Assembly: GCA_905220665.1 (NCBI GenBank)
Contig: CAJNAR010000173.1
Location: forward strand, 62,001 to 126,000
Length of the DNA stretch: 64,000 nucleotides
Direction of reading: 5' to 3'
DNA from: Albugo candida
Taxonomy: Eukaryota > Oomycota > Peronosporomycetes > Albuginales > Albuginaceae
The number at the start of each line of letters is the position of its first letter. Position 1 is the stretch's first letter. Positions 12,127-22,432 of this stretch are shown in pieces. The position numbers were made by a program, and so were the translations under genes. The notes under the pieces were generated by a model. It was given only the letters and a program-made list of their open reading frames with translations. It did no database searches and was not told the DNA's origin.

Positions 12127-14153
12127 ATGAACCCCCTTGACCTTGAATCTCTTCCTGACCATGTATTTGGTACCTTGAAGGAAGCCCGTGATGCGGTTGA
12201 CAAGTTGTTCCAAGATGAAGGGTATATAATGACCATCTTGCACACCAGACACGCTGGAAACAAACCCTCTGGAGAGGTCAAAGTACTTGACCTAGCATGC
12301 TCTTGCAATGGAAGATTACGGACCACTTGTTTACAACAACAACAGCGTCAACGCATACGAGGAAGTCGCGCTACCGATTGCAAGTTTAGCTTGTTGATTC
12401 GTCGGTGTGTATAACTTGAATGGCTGGTAGAGCTTGGCATGCATGACCACGGCCATTAAGTTTTTGTGGACCCTAAGGTCCATCCACAAGGTAGCGCACT
12501 CACAAATGAACAGCGCTCTGTGGTTCTTGATATTATCCTTGATGGTCTCCCACCTGTCAGAATTGTGGCAAGCATGAGAAGCCAGAATGTCTCGGTCACA
12601 CACTCCGTGACATCTACAACATCAAGCAAGCCGAACGACGGCGTGTTTTGGGTGGACGCTCATCACTTGCTGCCCAACTTGGCAGCCTGGAAGGGAATGC
12701 CTCCACTCCATACTTCACCCGGTTTGATGATGAGCGCAAGCTTACTCATCTGCTTATTGTTTCTGCATCTGCAAAAAAAATCTGTAGCAAATACAGCGCC
12801 AACAAGATCTGGCTCATTGGCTCAACGTATAAGACCAGTCGCTTTGGTCTACCGCTTGCACATGTTGTTGGACTTACCGCTACTGGCCAAAGCTTCATAT
12901 TTGCATACCGCTTCATGTCAGCAGAAGGCGAGGACAACAACCTTTGGGCCGTGCGCCTCATCCGTGAGCTTTTCAACAGGTTCTCTCTACCAGCATCTAC
13001 TACGTTTGTCACTTATCGCAAGCTGGCGCTGATGAATGCACTGGATAGAGTCTTACCAGATGCAACGTTTTTGCTGTGTCGCTGGCACATCAGCAAGTAT
13101 TTTCTGAGCAAGGAGCGAAAAACCTTTGCATCAATGGAAGCTTTCCAGAAGCTTTATCAAGCATGGAATCTACTTGTCTCGTCAAAAGCTGCAGAGAACT
13201 ACGAGACCCAGCTGGCATCAATGCGCACCGAATTCTTCCATCATGTCATGACATATCTTGAAGAGACATTGCTCATCTACAAGGACCGATTTGTGGATTA
13301 CCTCAAACGTGGTAATCTGTGTTTTGGGAATGCCACAACTTCACGAGTAGAGGGTGCACATGAAACATTGAAAAATTGGATTCGGGCATCCAATGGGGAT
13401 CTTCTGACAGTGGAGACAGCATGCAAGCTTGCCTGTGAGGGTCAGCTGGCATCAATTCGTCAGCAAACAGCATTGGATCGGGCTACCGCTGATTTACAAT
13501 TTGGGGAAACTTTTGCTGCTGTCATGGGCAAGATTTCTGTGACCGCATCAAAGCTGGCTTTCAAACAATACCAACAGCGACAAGTAGCAGGCGAATGCTC
13601 AGGTAGATTTCAATCAACCCATGGCATTCCCTGCAAGCATCTCCTCCGCAATTCATCTCCGCTGGCTTGCGAGGATTTCCACCAGCATTGGTGGTTGGTA
13701 AAGCCAGCTTGTGTGGTTACGCTACTGGAAGCAAACAACAATGAATCCATTGACGCAGATCTGCAGAGAATTCGTAATGAATTTAATAGAGCATCACAGT
13801 TCCATCGCCAGATGATTCGTGAACACCTTGCAACCCTACCTGATGCCACAGTACTCAAACCTGTTGTAATCCGAGCTCGTGGCCGACCTGCTCGTTCGCT
13901 AAACAGGAGGATCCCTACACCATCCACGCAGACGGACCCCTCACAGTTTGAGCATGTTGAAGCATCTTTACAGCGACAACGAAGATACGGAAACTTTCGC
14001 CAGATTGGCCACAATCAAAGAATTTGCCAGAATCCAAAAGTTGCACCAGCATCGGCAGCAGCACTACCAGCAGCTGGCAATCTTGCAGCGCTTGGCGCTG
14101 CTGACGAGCGGGAGTTCCCAGGCTGGCCCACAGATGCCTGGGATCACATCTGA
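12127..14153 (+). pseudogene. MULE-B transposase, nearly intact
   Basis: The first open part starts at ATG 12127 with a FAR1-like acidic N-terminus and hits a stop at 12412-12414. The same frame reopens with 'NEQRSVVLDIILDGLPPV' near 12495. A one-base shift near 12594 moves to the frame of 'DIYNIKQAERRRVLGG', which stays open to 14153 (about 500 codons). This long part holds the MULE catalytic domain (including 'FVTYRKLALMNAL' and 'LLCRWHISKYF'), 'TTSRVEGAHETLKNWI', and a SWIM zinc finger C-x-G-x-F...G-I-P-C-K-H near residue 320. A tail 'GHNQRICQ' looks like a zinc knuckle that has lost cysteines. One stop and one frameshift suggest recent inactivation. An unannotated intron near 12414 is also possible. 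Confidence 0.85.
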
Positions 14154-14287
14154 GTCCATAGAATTATATCGCTTTTGAAATCTACTATATATCTATCTAA
14201 AATAGGTTTAATTTCATCAATCCACGTTGCTTTGCAACGTGAACAATAACACCAATTTTAAAAGATGAATTATTCTGTATGAAAAAG

Positions 14288-14392
14288 TACTGTATCGCGA
14301 CTCCCCTGGAAAGCCACTGGAGGTCTGTTATTGGCTGGAAATATGGGGGTGATGGGTCGTTAGCGAAAAGTAATGGGTCGTTAGCGGATCCC
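14288..14392 (-). repeat. MULE-B right terminal inverted repeat with internal duplication
   Basis: Matches 11918-12001 inverted, but contains an extra direct copy of the unit gatgggtcgttagcg/taatgggtcgttagcg (14351-14386), so it is longer than the left repeat. Confidence 0.85.
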
Positions 14393-14404
14393 TTTTCATA
14401 AATA

Positions 14405-15227
14405 GGAAACTGCTATCCGGACAACCCCTGGATTATAGCCAATCAAGAGCCTGGAAAAGCCTCCCCTAAATGACTTGTTAGCAGTTAGTCTCCCACTACA
14501 TCGATCAATGTACATAATGAGACTCCTGAATATAATAATTACAAACGACTAAAGATTGGACCGAAGGCTGGTAGGAACGCTTCGATGACATCAATTTGGA
14601 TAGATATAGAAAAGAATAGGTAGCAAATACACTGGTCCAAAAAGATATTTATCATCTTTCAGAGTCATTGCTTGAAACGTTTTTTGTTGAGGTCATTATC
14701 TAAATATCGAATATCATCTAGCTGATTTGCAAATTTGCGACAGATTTCATCGGAAGTACTAAATACAAGCCTTTCGGGAACATTGGAGCCAAAATAATAG
14801 TGTCTCTCATCGATAGTGTGAGTGCCGGTAAAGATTACGGAGTAGAATCGTATTATACGCACAGATCATATCTTGCTTCAAATGAAGCTAGGACTAGGGC
14901 TGATGTGAATGGTAACGATGATCACTCATCCTGCTGGTTTCTATCCTTAGAATTTACTTATTTGATTAAAGTTACGCTTTTCTGCGAATGTCACCCAAAA
15001 AACGTTTGACAGAGTTTTTTACGGTGTAGTCCACCTCTTTTCACCAGGGTTATCCATCCATTCAGGTTGCACGTATATCAATGAGAATTAACACATTGAA
15101 TCGTGATGAAATATCGGCTATTTTTGCGTAGGAAGAGTTTCGCGACGCGATGAAGATTTTCCAGGGTTTTGATTGGCTATAAACCAGGGGGACCGGTTAG
15201 CAAAGGGGGTGTCGGGATAGCAGCTCC
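14405..15227. mobile_element. Small non-autonomous MULE-like element (element C)
   Basis: Inverted repeats lie at 14405-14460 (ggaaactgctatccgg..., then tatagccaatcaagagcctgg) and 15165-15227. The right copy has an extra segment of about 18 bp (gctaaccggtcccc). About 0.8 kb separates the ends and contains no recognisable transposase. The ORFs inside (14665-14862 minus, 14800-15009 plus) look incidental. The outline of its ends (gctaN...ccc, then GCCAAT, then a CCTGGAA-like block, then a CGCGACGCGA-like block) resembles MULE-B's, so it is probably mobilised by a related transposase. It also sits inside MULE-A's right terminal repeat. The flanking 9-mers match only partly. Confidence 0.6.
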
Positions 15228-15303
15228 CTTTAAATATGGTACATAAACTATAGTTTTCAAACTTTAGGTATATAAATCATATCCATGGGTTCCCTAGTTT
15301 TTA
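15228..15303 (-). repeat. Outer half of MULE-A right terminal repeat plus target duplication
   Basis: Inverted match of 15232-15294 to 9911-9995. The flanking 9-mer tagttttta (15295-15303) corresponds to tagtttcta at 9902-9910. Confidence 0.65.
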
Positions 15304-15627
15304 TCTAATCTTCTAATGTCTCTTACTGAATTCCATGCATATGTAGTTGTTCTTAGTAGTTTTTAGCTCTATTAGGAGCAGTCATTTTGATCGAATGGAA
15401 TGTTGAGAGCATGACAAAGGGGATCTAATACACTGGGGCTTGCGCAATATGCTCCTACTTTTAGACTGCGTCATTATGTTTTCAGATACAAAGTTATTTG
15501 TCCTTGATGGTCGATACAACCGCTGACTGATATATGAATGATGCTTTGAGAGGGATAAATGCAAAACACAACAGCTTGCGAGATTTTTATCTGCTTTTGT
15601 CGTATTCGACAATCAAGATTCACAAAC

Positions 15628-15780
15628 CGAGTACCTGCCGGAATTTGCGATTATATGGAGTCTGGGACTCATGTTATCTTGTCGTTGCATGGTGGACAAT
15701 CTGGAAATCCATCTCATATTCTACCATTCACACGTAATCATTTGTCGCCAATCTAACAACAACGTTTATTTTATGCGATA
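15628..15780 (-). repeat. Second copy of a dispersed coding-like repeat (also at 5425-5592)
   Basis: About 150 bases align with 5425-5592 at roughly 70 percent identity by eye. On the minus strand both copies share the pattern W-M-V-x-Y-x-M-D-F followed by Q-x-P-Y-N-R-x-x-R-Q. The copy here has an in-frame stop between the two blocks, so it is a pseudogene fragment. Confidence 0.6.
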
Positions 15781-17388
15781 TACTATCCTCTTTGTAGCAT
15801 AATTGGGTTCGGAACCCTTTATTTCGTACATGTTGTCATGGGAAAATGCGCAATTTTGCTGAGGCTTACTGAGCGAGAACTAAAAAACATGGTTGAATAG
15901 GGTCGCTGTTTATATGCAACCATTTCTCCTTACGTAGCATTTGCATGAAAAGTAGGGACGCCACGCGGGCGATAAAGTGAATGTTTGGCTCTGTAGCTTG
16001 TCGATTCTCATGCCAATTCTATCATTGATTTTATTTACTTTTCCGCGAAGAAGAGTGTAAACTAGGTGGTAAACTTCATTGATAGGAAAGTGCAAGACCG
16101 ATACTCCTAGCACCAGTATGTAGACTAACATGCATAATTGAGGCCAGAAAAGTATCAAGAAAGTTCTCGATAAAGGTGCATGATTTCCCACAATAACGAT
16201 AAATTGAGTTATCTAATTATGTACGAGGTGTGGCCACTATCGATCAAGGAACATGTCACACAACCATGATTTGACCATGATCGAGCTCATCTAAGACGTG
16301 AATTCTGCATGTCTTCTTTAGTTGGACTGCACACTAATTTCCTTGATGTTTATTCAATTCGGTGTGCTTCTCTGAGGAAGATTTGACCAATTTAGAAGCT
16401 TCCATCCAAACCGTAGTAAGCTACTGCAAGCTCACTACACATGCGATTCGGTGTCGCCCCAGACTATGCCACGTGCGTGTGCTTTGTATATTTTGGAGTG
16501 AAAAACATCCCTTTGAAGAGGAGCACGATTGCTTGTGTCATTCGCAGCGCAGTTTGTAGAAAATGTTAGGTGTCTGATGGGCTGGAAAAGATACAGCCTC
16601 TATTCTTTACTATTCGTGCTGGCTAGTCTATTCGAAGCCAGTAGATGCCATTAAAACGAATATGAGAGAGCCGTCAAAGGTTTACGAACGATAGTTCACA
16701 GCATTGTAAGTGTAGGTGTGACCGATGCCCGGATTTTTGTTTTGGAAAGATCAGTCAACAGACTACCTTGCATTGGAGATCACCGTTCAATATCTGCTTC
16801 CGTGATAGCAGTGCATCGCTGAAGCCTACCAGAACTTCTGCAGGACCAATAAGGAACACCATCCGACGCATACAGAATTCTCGAGAAACAGGGACCGTTC
16901 AAGATGCAACCAGCACCTTGTCACAAAGAAATGTTATGCCTTACAACATAGGTTGACTCATCTCACCACGAATCTGCGAGCGGCTACCATGCACAATGAT
17001 GCATCGGTAAAATACTTTCAAATCTCAGTGAAACACCAACAACTCCGCTGTTGTCATATTGCTATCAAGTGATTGTGAACGAGGTGAAATATCACTTGCA
17101 CAGCGATTTACTTTCAACACGGCATCTTACAGATGATGAAGCAGTTTCCAGCGTATCGCGCTCACACACAATCGTTTGCATTCATACGGATTTACCTGGT
17201 GAGCGAATCTTGTGGAACACTGGCTCTTGTTAAATAAGGACGGTAGGTTTCGCAACCGTTGCGATCAAGCTATTCAGATAAAGAGGAGCCCTCCGCTCAA
17301 TGGAATTCCCTTCGGATGGCAAATATTGCATCTATTGTGGAGGGTTATCTCCATGCACAGGTAGTAGCTCCTGTTGATTGCGATTAAG
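15781..17388. other. Intergenic, no supported gene
   Basis: Short open stretches at 15910-16191 (minus), 16362-16559 and 17051-17233 (plus) have no recognisable content. The part closest to 17389 should hold the promoter of the gamma-SNAP gene, but I see no clear core element. Confidence 0.5.
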
Positions 17389-18507
17389 ATGTCGGCGAAA
17401 CGAAAAGAAGCTGATGAGCAAATCAAACTGGCTGAGAAACATTTGACCAAAACTATGTTTCGATGGCAGCCTGACTACATGCTTGCGGCACCTTGTCTTG
17501 AAAAAGCTGCTGATGCGTATCGCTCCGCTAAGGAATACGATTTGGCCAAGCGCACCTATTTAAGAGCTGCTAGTGTACAGGAAAAAAATAAGTCAAGCTT
17601 TCGAGCCGCTCAGAACACCGAAAATGCAGCAAAAGTGATTATGCAGATGCTTAAAGAGAATCCTTCTATCAGTGTGGAATCTAGTCGTCATGTAATGGAA
17701 GTCAAAGACTGCTACGAAGTCGTCAGCAATCACTTTGTAGAGATGGGTGAACTGGGTAAGGCAGCCGACGCGCTTGTGAAAGTTGCGTCATTTTGTGAGG
17801 AAAAGAATCTTTCGACTGAAATCATCAAGAATATGTACACAAATGCGTGCTCATTACTGGAGACACAGGGAAAGCCTCATTTTGCTATCGAGACTTTTCG
17901 AAAGACCATCGGCTATCTAGTACGAATTGGGGAGCTCTCAGACGCCACGAAACTTGTACAGCGTCAAGTATCATTGTTTCAGGAGATTGATCAGACTTCA
18001 AATGTGTACAAATGTCATCTATCATATGTGATTCTGCAACTCGCTCGAGGTGATGTGGCTGCAGCCGATACGTATTATATGGCGCAGTTGCAAGATGATG
18101 GCTTTCTTCACTCTGATGAGTGTGCTGTCACTGAAGACCTCGTCCGTGCTTTCAAGTTGGGAAATGCTGAACTTTTACAGACAACGCTGAAAAAACAAAC
18201 GATTCATTTTATCGATCACCAAATCGGTAAATTGGCACGGACGCTAAAACTTTATGGATCGACTACAAATTCCGCTACAGTAGCTCAAGCTGGTATGAGT
18301 AGTAAAGGCCTTACATCGACACATGCGACTTCGACGACTTCTGAAATTCGAAAAGTCCAACCGTCTACAACGGAATTTGACTACGATGCGCTCGAGCTGG
18401 CTGACGGATCGGTGGTGCGAGAAAACCTTCCACCTAGTAATGTTGCCGACGCAGATGCACCTTCTTCCGCGACCGGAATGGTAGAAGGAACATTCGATCT
18501 GACCTAA
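17389..18507 (+). CDS. Gamma-SNAP (soluble NSF attachment protein)
   Basis: A single-exon gene of 372 aa. SNAP proteins recruit the AAA ATPase NSF to used SNARE complexes and help disassemble them for new rounds of vesicle fusion in the cytosol. The N-terminus 'AEKHLTKTMFRWQPDY' followed by 'ASCLEKAA'-type TPR-like helices (here 'AAPCLEKAADAYRSAKEY', residues about 28-45) is characteristic of the gamma branch, as is 'ETFRKTIGYLVRIGEL' near 165. The protein is helical TPR to about residue 290, followed by a Ser/Thr-rich and acidic tail. I chose ATG 17389 (MSAKRKEAD) because the frame upstream has no ATG. The gene is convergent with the next one, whose stop lies only 40 bp away. Confidence 0.9.
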   Translation: MSAKRKEADEQIKLAEKHLTKTMFRWQPDYMLAAPCLEKAADAYRSAKEYDLAKRTYLRAASVQEKNKSSFRAAQNTENAAKVIMQMLKENPSISVESSRHVMEVKDCYEVVSNHFVEMGELGKAADALVKVASFCEEKNLSTEIIKNMYTNACSLLETQGKPHFAIETFRKTIGYLVRIGELSDATKLVQRQVSLFQEIDQTSNVYKCHLSYVILQLARGDVAAADTYYMAQLQDDGFLHSDECAVTEDLVRAFKLGNAELLQTTLKKQTIHFIDHQIGKLARTLKLYGSTTNSATVAQAGMSSKGLTSTHATSTTSEIRKVQPSTTEFDYDALELADGSVVRENLPPSNVADADAPSSATGMVEGTFDLT

Positions 18508-18547
18508 TGCTAATCTAACGATTCCTTTCAGACAGCTTGAACTATAT

Positions 18548-19942
18548 TTACGCCAATTTTTGTACTAATTCTATCTCATTTTTCCGCGCCTGTGCCGCCT
18601 TGTGCTCGAAAAACGTTGGACGAGAGGAGGAATTCTGCGCCGGTGTGACCTGTTTCCGTCTCTTTTCCACTGAAAAAGCTGATCCTTTTCGTTGATCGAG
18701 CGCTATTTGCCCAATGTTTCCAATGCCTGCAGTGATGTGAGAAGCGCACACCTTTGCTGCTAACTGCGATTTCTTCCAATCTTCTTCCAACTGAGAAGCT
18801 ACTGTCGCAAATACAATATTCCTCGCCACGGAAACACATGAAGCATCGACTTGTCTTCCGTCTAAAGCAGTGTACTGAGGTCCATTCGGATCCGTACATC
18901 GCTTGGTCTGGAAACAGCGGTGATGTGTATTTGCTTGAGCTCCTTCCACATCATCGACGTAGTTTGTGATGCGAGAATTGTGAACAAGACCATTTAAGCT
19001 GTTTCCAACAATGTTTTTTCCTGCAAATCCGCTCCTCGCTCCCTACCACTTCAAATTTGATCATTTGTACTAGCAACTCTCAAAAAGACATTTTTACCTC
19101 GATGTCCGTTGTTCGGAGGGAATAGAATGGCGCATTTTTTTCTAACTTTGGGCGCCAAGGATGCGCAAGCGGATCAAAATCTGTAGTAGGCCCATGGATT
19201 GTATGGATTGGATTCAGAACGTCCCTGCATACGCATTCAGTCTCGATCAAACTACCATAGTCACCTACGTCACACGTTTCGTTTGGAATTTCCCGCCAGT
19301 GATATCGCTTATATTCATTATGTCTCTTGGAGGACGATTGATAATTTCATCCTGGAAACGCGACCGCCATCCACTATATGATCTGGGTATAGCTTCCTAA
19401 AGGTTGACATATTTCCAATACCTTCCATCAAAGGAGAGAGTTTTCTCACCTGAGTATAGTCGCGGGGTCCGATAGCTTTTTTTTTTCTGGCAAATGCACC
19501 ATCAATATCGCGAACGTTGATACTGTCCCGCAGAAATTTCGGTTCCGGCTAAAACATTGCTATGAGAGAGTCAATTTAGATTATAAGGCCTTACGAATGT
19601 GGCAACTTCGAAACTGGGTAAGTTGTAGGTTGGGTTAAGAGGATCGACGACCCTTGTCGTGTTGAACTTTTTTTCTCGAGGATCGAGCGCTTTCTCGGAT
19701 GATTTCCGCCAGTCTCTAGGATGAAGTGTCCTGCTAGAGCTTCCAGCAATATCGCTTGGTTCATGGAAATGTGGTCGATCTATTCCAATACGGGTCTCAC
19801 GTTGTGGTACCTGAGCTCCGATAATATCAGAGACGTCATTTGTGGTATGCGTTCCCCTCTTTGTCGATGAGGTGAATGTCGTTCCGTTTGGGTTCTGAAG
19901 TTGTGACAGTAGAGTGACGCTGTTACTCTGAATCTTCTGCAT
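18548..19942 (-). CDS. Repeat protein with DI-x-G motifs, probably cytoskeletal or flagellar (unproven)
   Basis: Five phase-consistent exons on the minus strand: 19942-19595, 19548-19450, 19396-19269, 19224-19098 and 19042-18548, giving 398 aa with introns of 44-55 nt. The protein repeats a short motif: 'NDVSDIIGAQ', 'EPSDIAGSSS', 'INVRDIDGAFARKK', 'MNISDITGGKFQTKRVTD', 'LRTTDIEGARS', 'YVDDVEGAQANTHHRCFQTK'. Several copies are followed by K/R residues and then N-P or D-P (for example 'DVLNPIHTIHG'). I have seen similar repeats in uncharacterised proteins of flagellated protists, which would suit an organism with swimming spores, but that is inference. There may be further 5' exons at about 20190-19990. 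Translation from ATG 19942 is the conservative choice. Confidence 0.65.
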
Positions 19943-21354
19943 TGGCCTAGATGATGAAGAAGCAATTTGGTGATCAACTGTGTGCTATAGAAAGAACCAG
20001 TCTTTTTGGCAGCTAAAATAACTCAGCAGTTTCGTCCGTAGCCTTCGTGTAATCTCGCAAGTCGACAAACTCACGCACTCTCGTCAAGTTACGGTAAAGG
20101 TCCGCATTGGTCGTTGGTGATTCACGTCCAGATACGAGGCAGAATTGCGTACAAAGTCGACTGCAAACTACGCAGATGGGCCATTATCTGTACATAAATA
20201 CCAATCATTAGATTCACATTTTATCGAGCAGAATCTCGTGACGTTATCGATCGCTCAAAAGTGTTGAATGCATCCATTATTGCTCTCATATTTCAAGCAG
20301 TGAAAGCATGCAAGCAAGATGTACTCTATCATGCTGTGATTATGATATATTGGTGAGCTAAACACTGGCTGTAGAGAAGGGTTGCTCTCCACAAATATTA
20401 GATTAGAGGACACAGGAGGAAGTAAACATGACTTTGTTTCGTAGACGTGTCTCATGTTTGCACTGCAAAAGTATTAGAAGAGAAAGACTTCTGGAAGTAT
20501 ATATAACGAATGAAGAGCAATGACACGATGATGAGCGCTGATGGCTAACCAAGTATCCTGTATAAGGAATGCTGCATTGTGCCATCACTGTGTGATGACT
20601 CAGTATGCTGAGGAAATCTAGCGTTTCCTAAGCGTACATTTCATTTTGATGAAATCTTCTCTTCTTCTACTAGCCATCTCACGCACGGACGTGCATATGG
20701 GACACCATGACTCAGTAATAGTCGAGAGTAGTTGATAAATTCCTCATGAAATATATCAAGCGCTAGCTTTACTATAGAGCCCGCCTCTGATTATCCTAAA
20801 GTCTGGCAGTAGCATTTCTTATTCCTCCAAGATCTCTTCGACACACGGAACGCCTGCTGTTTGGCCTTATCCAGGTACAGTTCTATCATCTGGTCGCAGT
20901 TGTCATTTACAAATATTCGATAAGGAAATGATTAAATGCAGCTACTGATTGAAGGAATCTAGAGAACAATCTATCTTCCGTCAGCAAAGGAAAAACAAGG
21001 TAAAATGTACAAGATTGGGCGTCCAGGCAATGATTTTGTTCTTTGGAAACAGGTACTGAGACATAACACAGTTTGCGATGTGCTTTTGCATGTAACAAAA
21101 TGAAATTTAGGGACGTAAAAGATGATTACCCGCAGCAGAGTCATAAAGTACAGCTGAAGAAAGGCGCGTGCTTCAATAAGGATCGAAGGGTGGGTCGCTT
21201 GGGTGTTGCAACTGACAGCGACTCAAAGCACTTTTCTACTTTGCTTCTGACCTCAATTAGTGACAACAAAACCCTGAGCTGATAAGATGACTCTTCTCGT
21301 GTTGCTTGCTTCTAATCGATGACCCTTTAGCTGAGGATGCGGTAGATTTTCATG
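19943..21354. other. Mostly non-coding; possible 5' exons on minus strand
   Basis: Minus strand 20184-20030 reads as plausible protein in two frames: 'MAHLRSLQSTLYAILP' from ATG 20184, and 'ADLYRNLTRVREFVDLRDY'. It may contain upstream exons of the DI-x-G protein or the end of another small gene. I could not settle the splicing. The rest (20255-21354) shows nothing I recognise. Confidence 0.35.
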
Positions 21355-21921
21355 TCACGAAACGTTTTTGGCGTCAATTGCAAATGAAACCTTTGCCGTT
21401 GTGTACACAAGTAGCTTTGTCAATTCATACGTGATGCCAATACGTGCCGCACGGCCACAGAAACGAATACTTTGAGCGCAGACGTTTCTTATATCGTGTA
21501 AAGCGTTCAATTCCAGATGCAAAGCTCGCATGCGTATCAATCCGTCGATAAAAGTTGCAGAGGTCGTTGCGCTGCGAAATGTATTGAAATTCTCAAGAGA
21601 TACAGAAGTGATGAAGGCATATAAGGACTTTGTGGTAGATATAGTTTGGTGAACTTTTGCGATCAAGCAGCTAAAGTCTTGCATTTGATCAGATTATTCT
21701 ATAATTTCACAGATTAGAGACCATTTGAAGATCTTCGATCGGTCAAGTAAAAATAATGAGGTAGCAGTCGAGTCCACTAACAGATCGACGGTGGTGGCTA
21801 GTGCGAAAAGCGTGTGAGCCATATAGCATTCTAGTAAAGGTATCTGTAGTCTCCCGGTGTCTACCTTTGCATGAATCGTCTGCTTTGATTTTGAATCAAA
21901 TACAAACAAACGTAATCTCAA
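21355..21921 (-). CDS. Hypothetical protein, two exons
   Basis: Two minus-strand open pieces, 21921-21694 and 21684-21355, look like real protein: 'QIPLLECYMAHTLFALATTV' in the first, and 'FIDGLIRMRALHLELNAL' and 'CAQSIRFCGRAARIGITYEL' in the second. They can be joined in phase by removing about 33 nt (GTGAAATT...GCAAG) near 21715-21683. That is short even for this window. No ATG was found for the first exon, so an upstream exon is expected. I do not recognise the family. The gene lies tail-to-head with the epimerase gene to its right. Confidence 0.3.
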
Positions 21922-22432
21922 TTGATTTCATGACACGTGGCGCACCGAATGTAAGTACAAGTGATTGCAGCGCCTCTCATGCAGGACACATACCATTGTG
22001 AGGAAACCATATCCACAGTCACTAGTAGAACAATGTATAGTGCGCCAGAGTGATCGAGAACGTCAGGCTCAAGTGATAAAAACATGATTCAAAGTCTTCC
22101 ATAGGGCGCTTAATGCAATGACTACCACGACGATTAATTCCATGAGAGGATCATTGCATTTTAGACGTCACTACTTGAAAACAGATCTAATAGAGTAACG
22201 TACAGAATTCTGTTTATGTTTGTCCTAGAAACACCTTTATCTAATCGTCAGCCGGCCCAGCTTACAGCGACATGTGCCGACTCCGTGTCTTCTACCGTCA
22301 TCTTTCTGCACGCACAGCATTTCCACAGTCTGCGTCTTCACGCTTTGTGATGTATGAACTTTACTAGCTCGGAATTTCAAAAAAGCAGCATTTTTGTATT
22401 TATCTTATCTCTGGTTCATGTTTCTAATCGGT
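21922..22432. other. Intergenic, no supported gene
   Basis: I see no recognisable gene. It may contain the 5' exon of the hypothetical gene at 21355-21921 and the 3' untranslated region of the epimerase gene. Confidence 0.4.

Larger units (their letters stand above)
11918..14392 (+). mobile_element. Inner Mutator-like element (MULE-B) with perfect 9-bp target duplication
   Basis: The element is bounded by inverted repeats of about 85-105 bp starting GGGATCCGCTAA at both ends. The 9 bases before it (11909-11917) and after it (14393-14401) are both ttttcataa, a perfect Mutator-length target duplication. This sequence is part of MULE-A's terminal repeat, so B inserted after A. It carries one transposase reading in the plus direction. 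The near-identical terminal repeats and the long open frame indicate that it is younger than MULE-A. Confidence 0.9.
9911..15294 (-). mobile_element. Outer Mutator-like element (MULE-A), split by two nested elements
   Basis: The left end starts at 9911 (GGGGTACGGGG) and the right end is at 15294 (reverse complement GGGAACCCATG). Flanking 9-mers are tagtttcta (9902-9910) and tagttttta (15295-15303), an 8/9 match and the length expected for a Mutator target duplication. The inner part of the terminal repeat is at 10021-10055 and inverted at 11885-11917. The outer part, 9930-9995, is matched inverted at 15232-15280. The right repeat is therefore interrupted between 11917 and about 15228, where elements B and C sit. 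The transposase remnant lies on the minus strand. Without insertions, the element would be about 2.1 kb. Confidence 0.75.
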
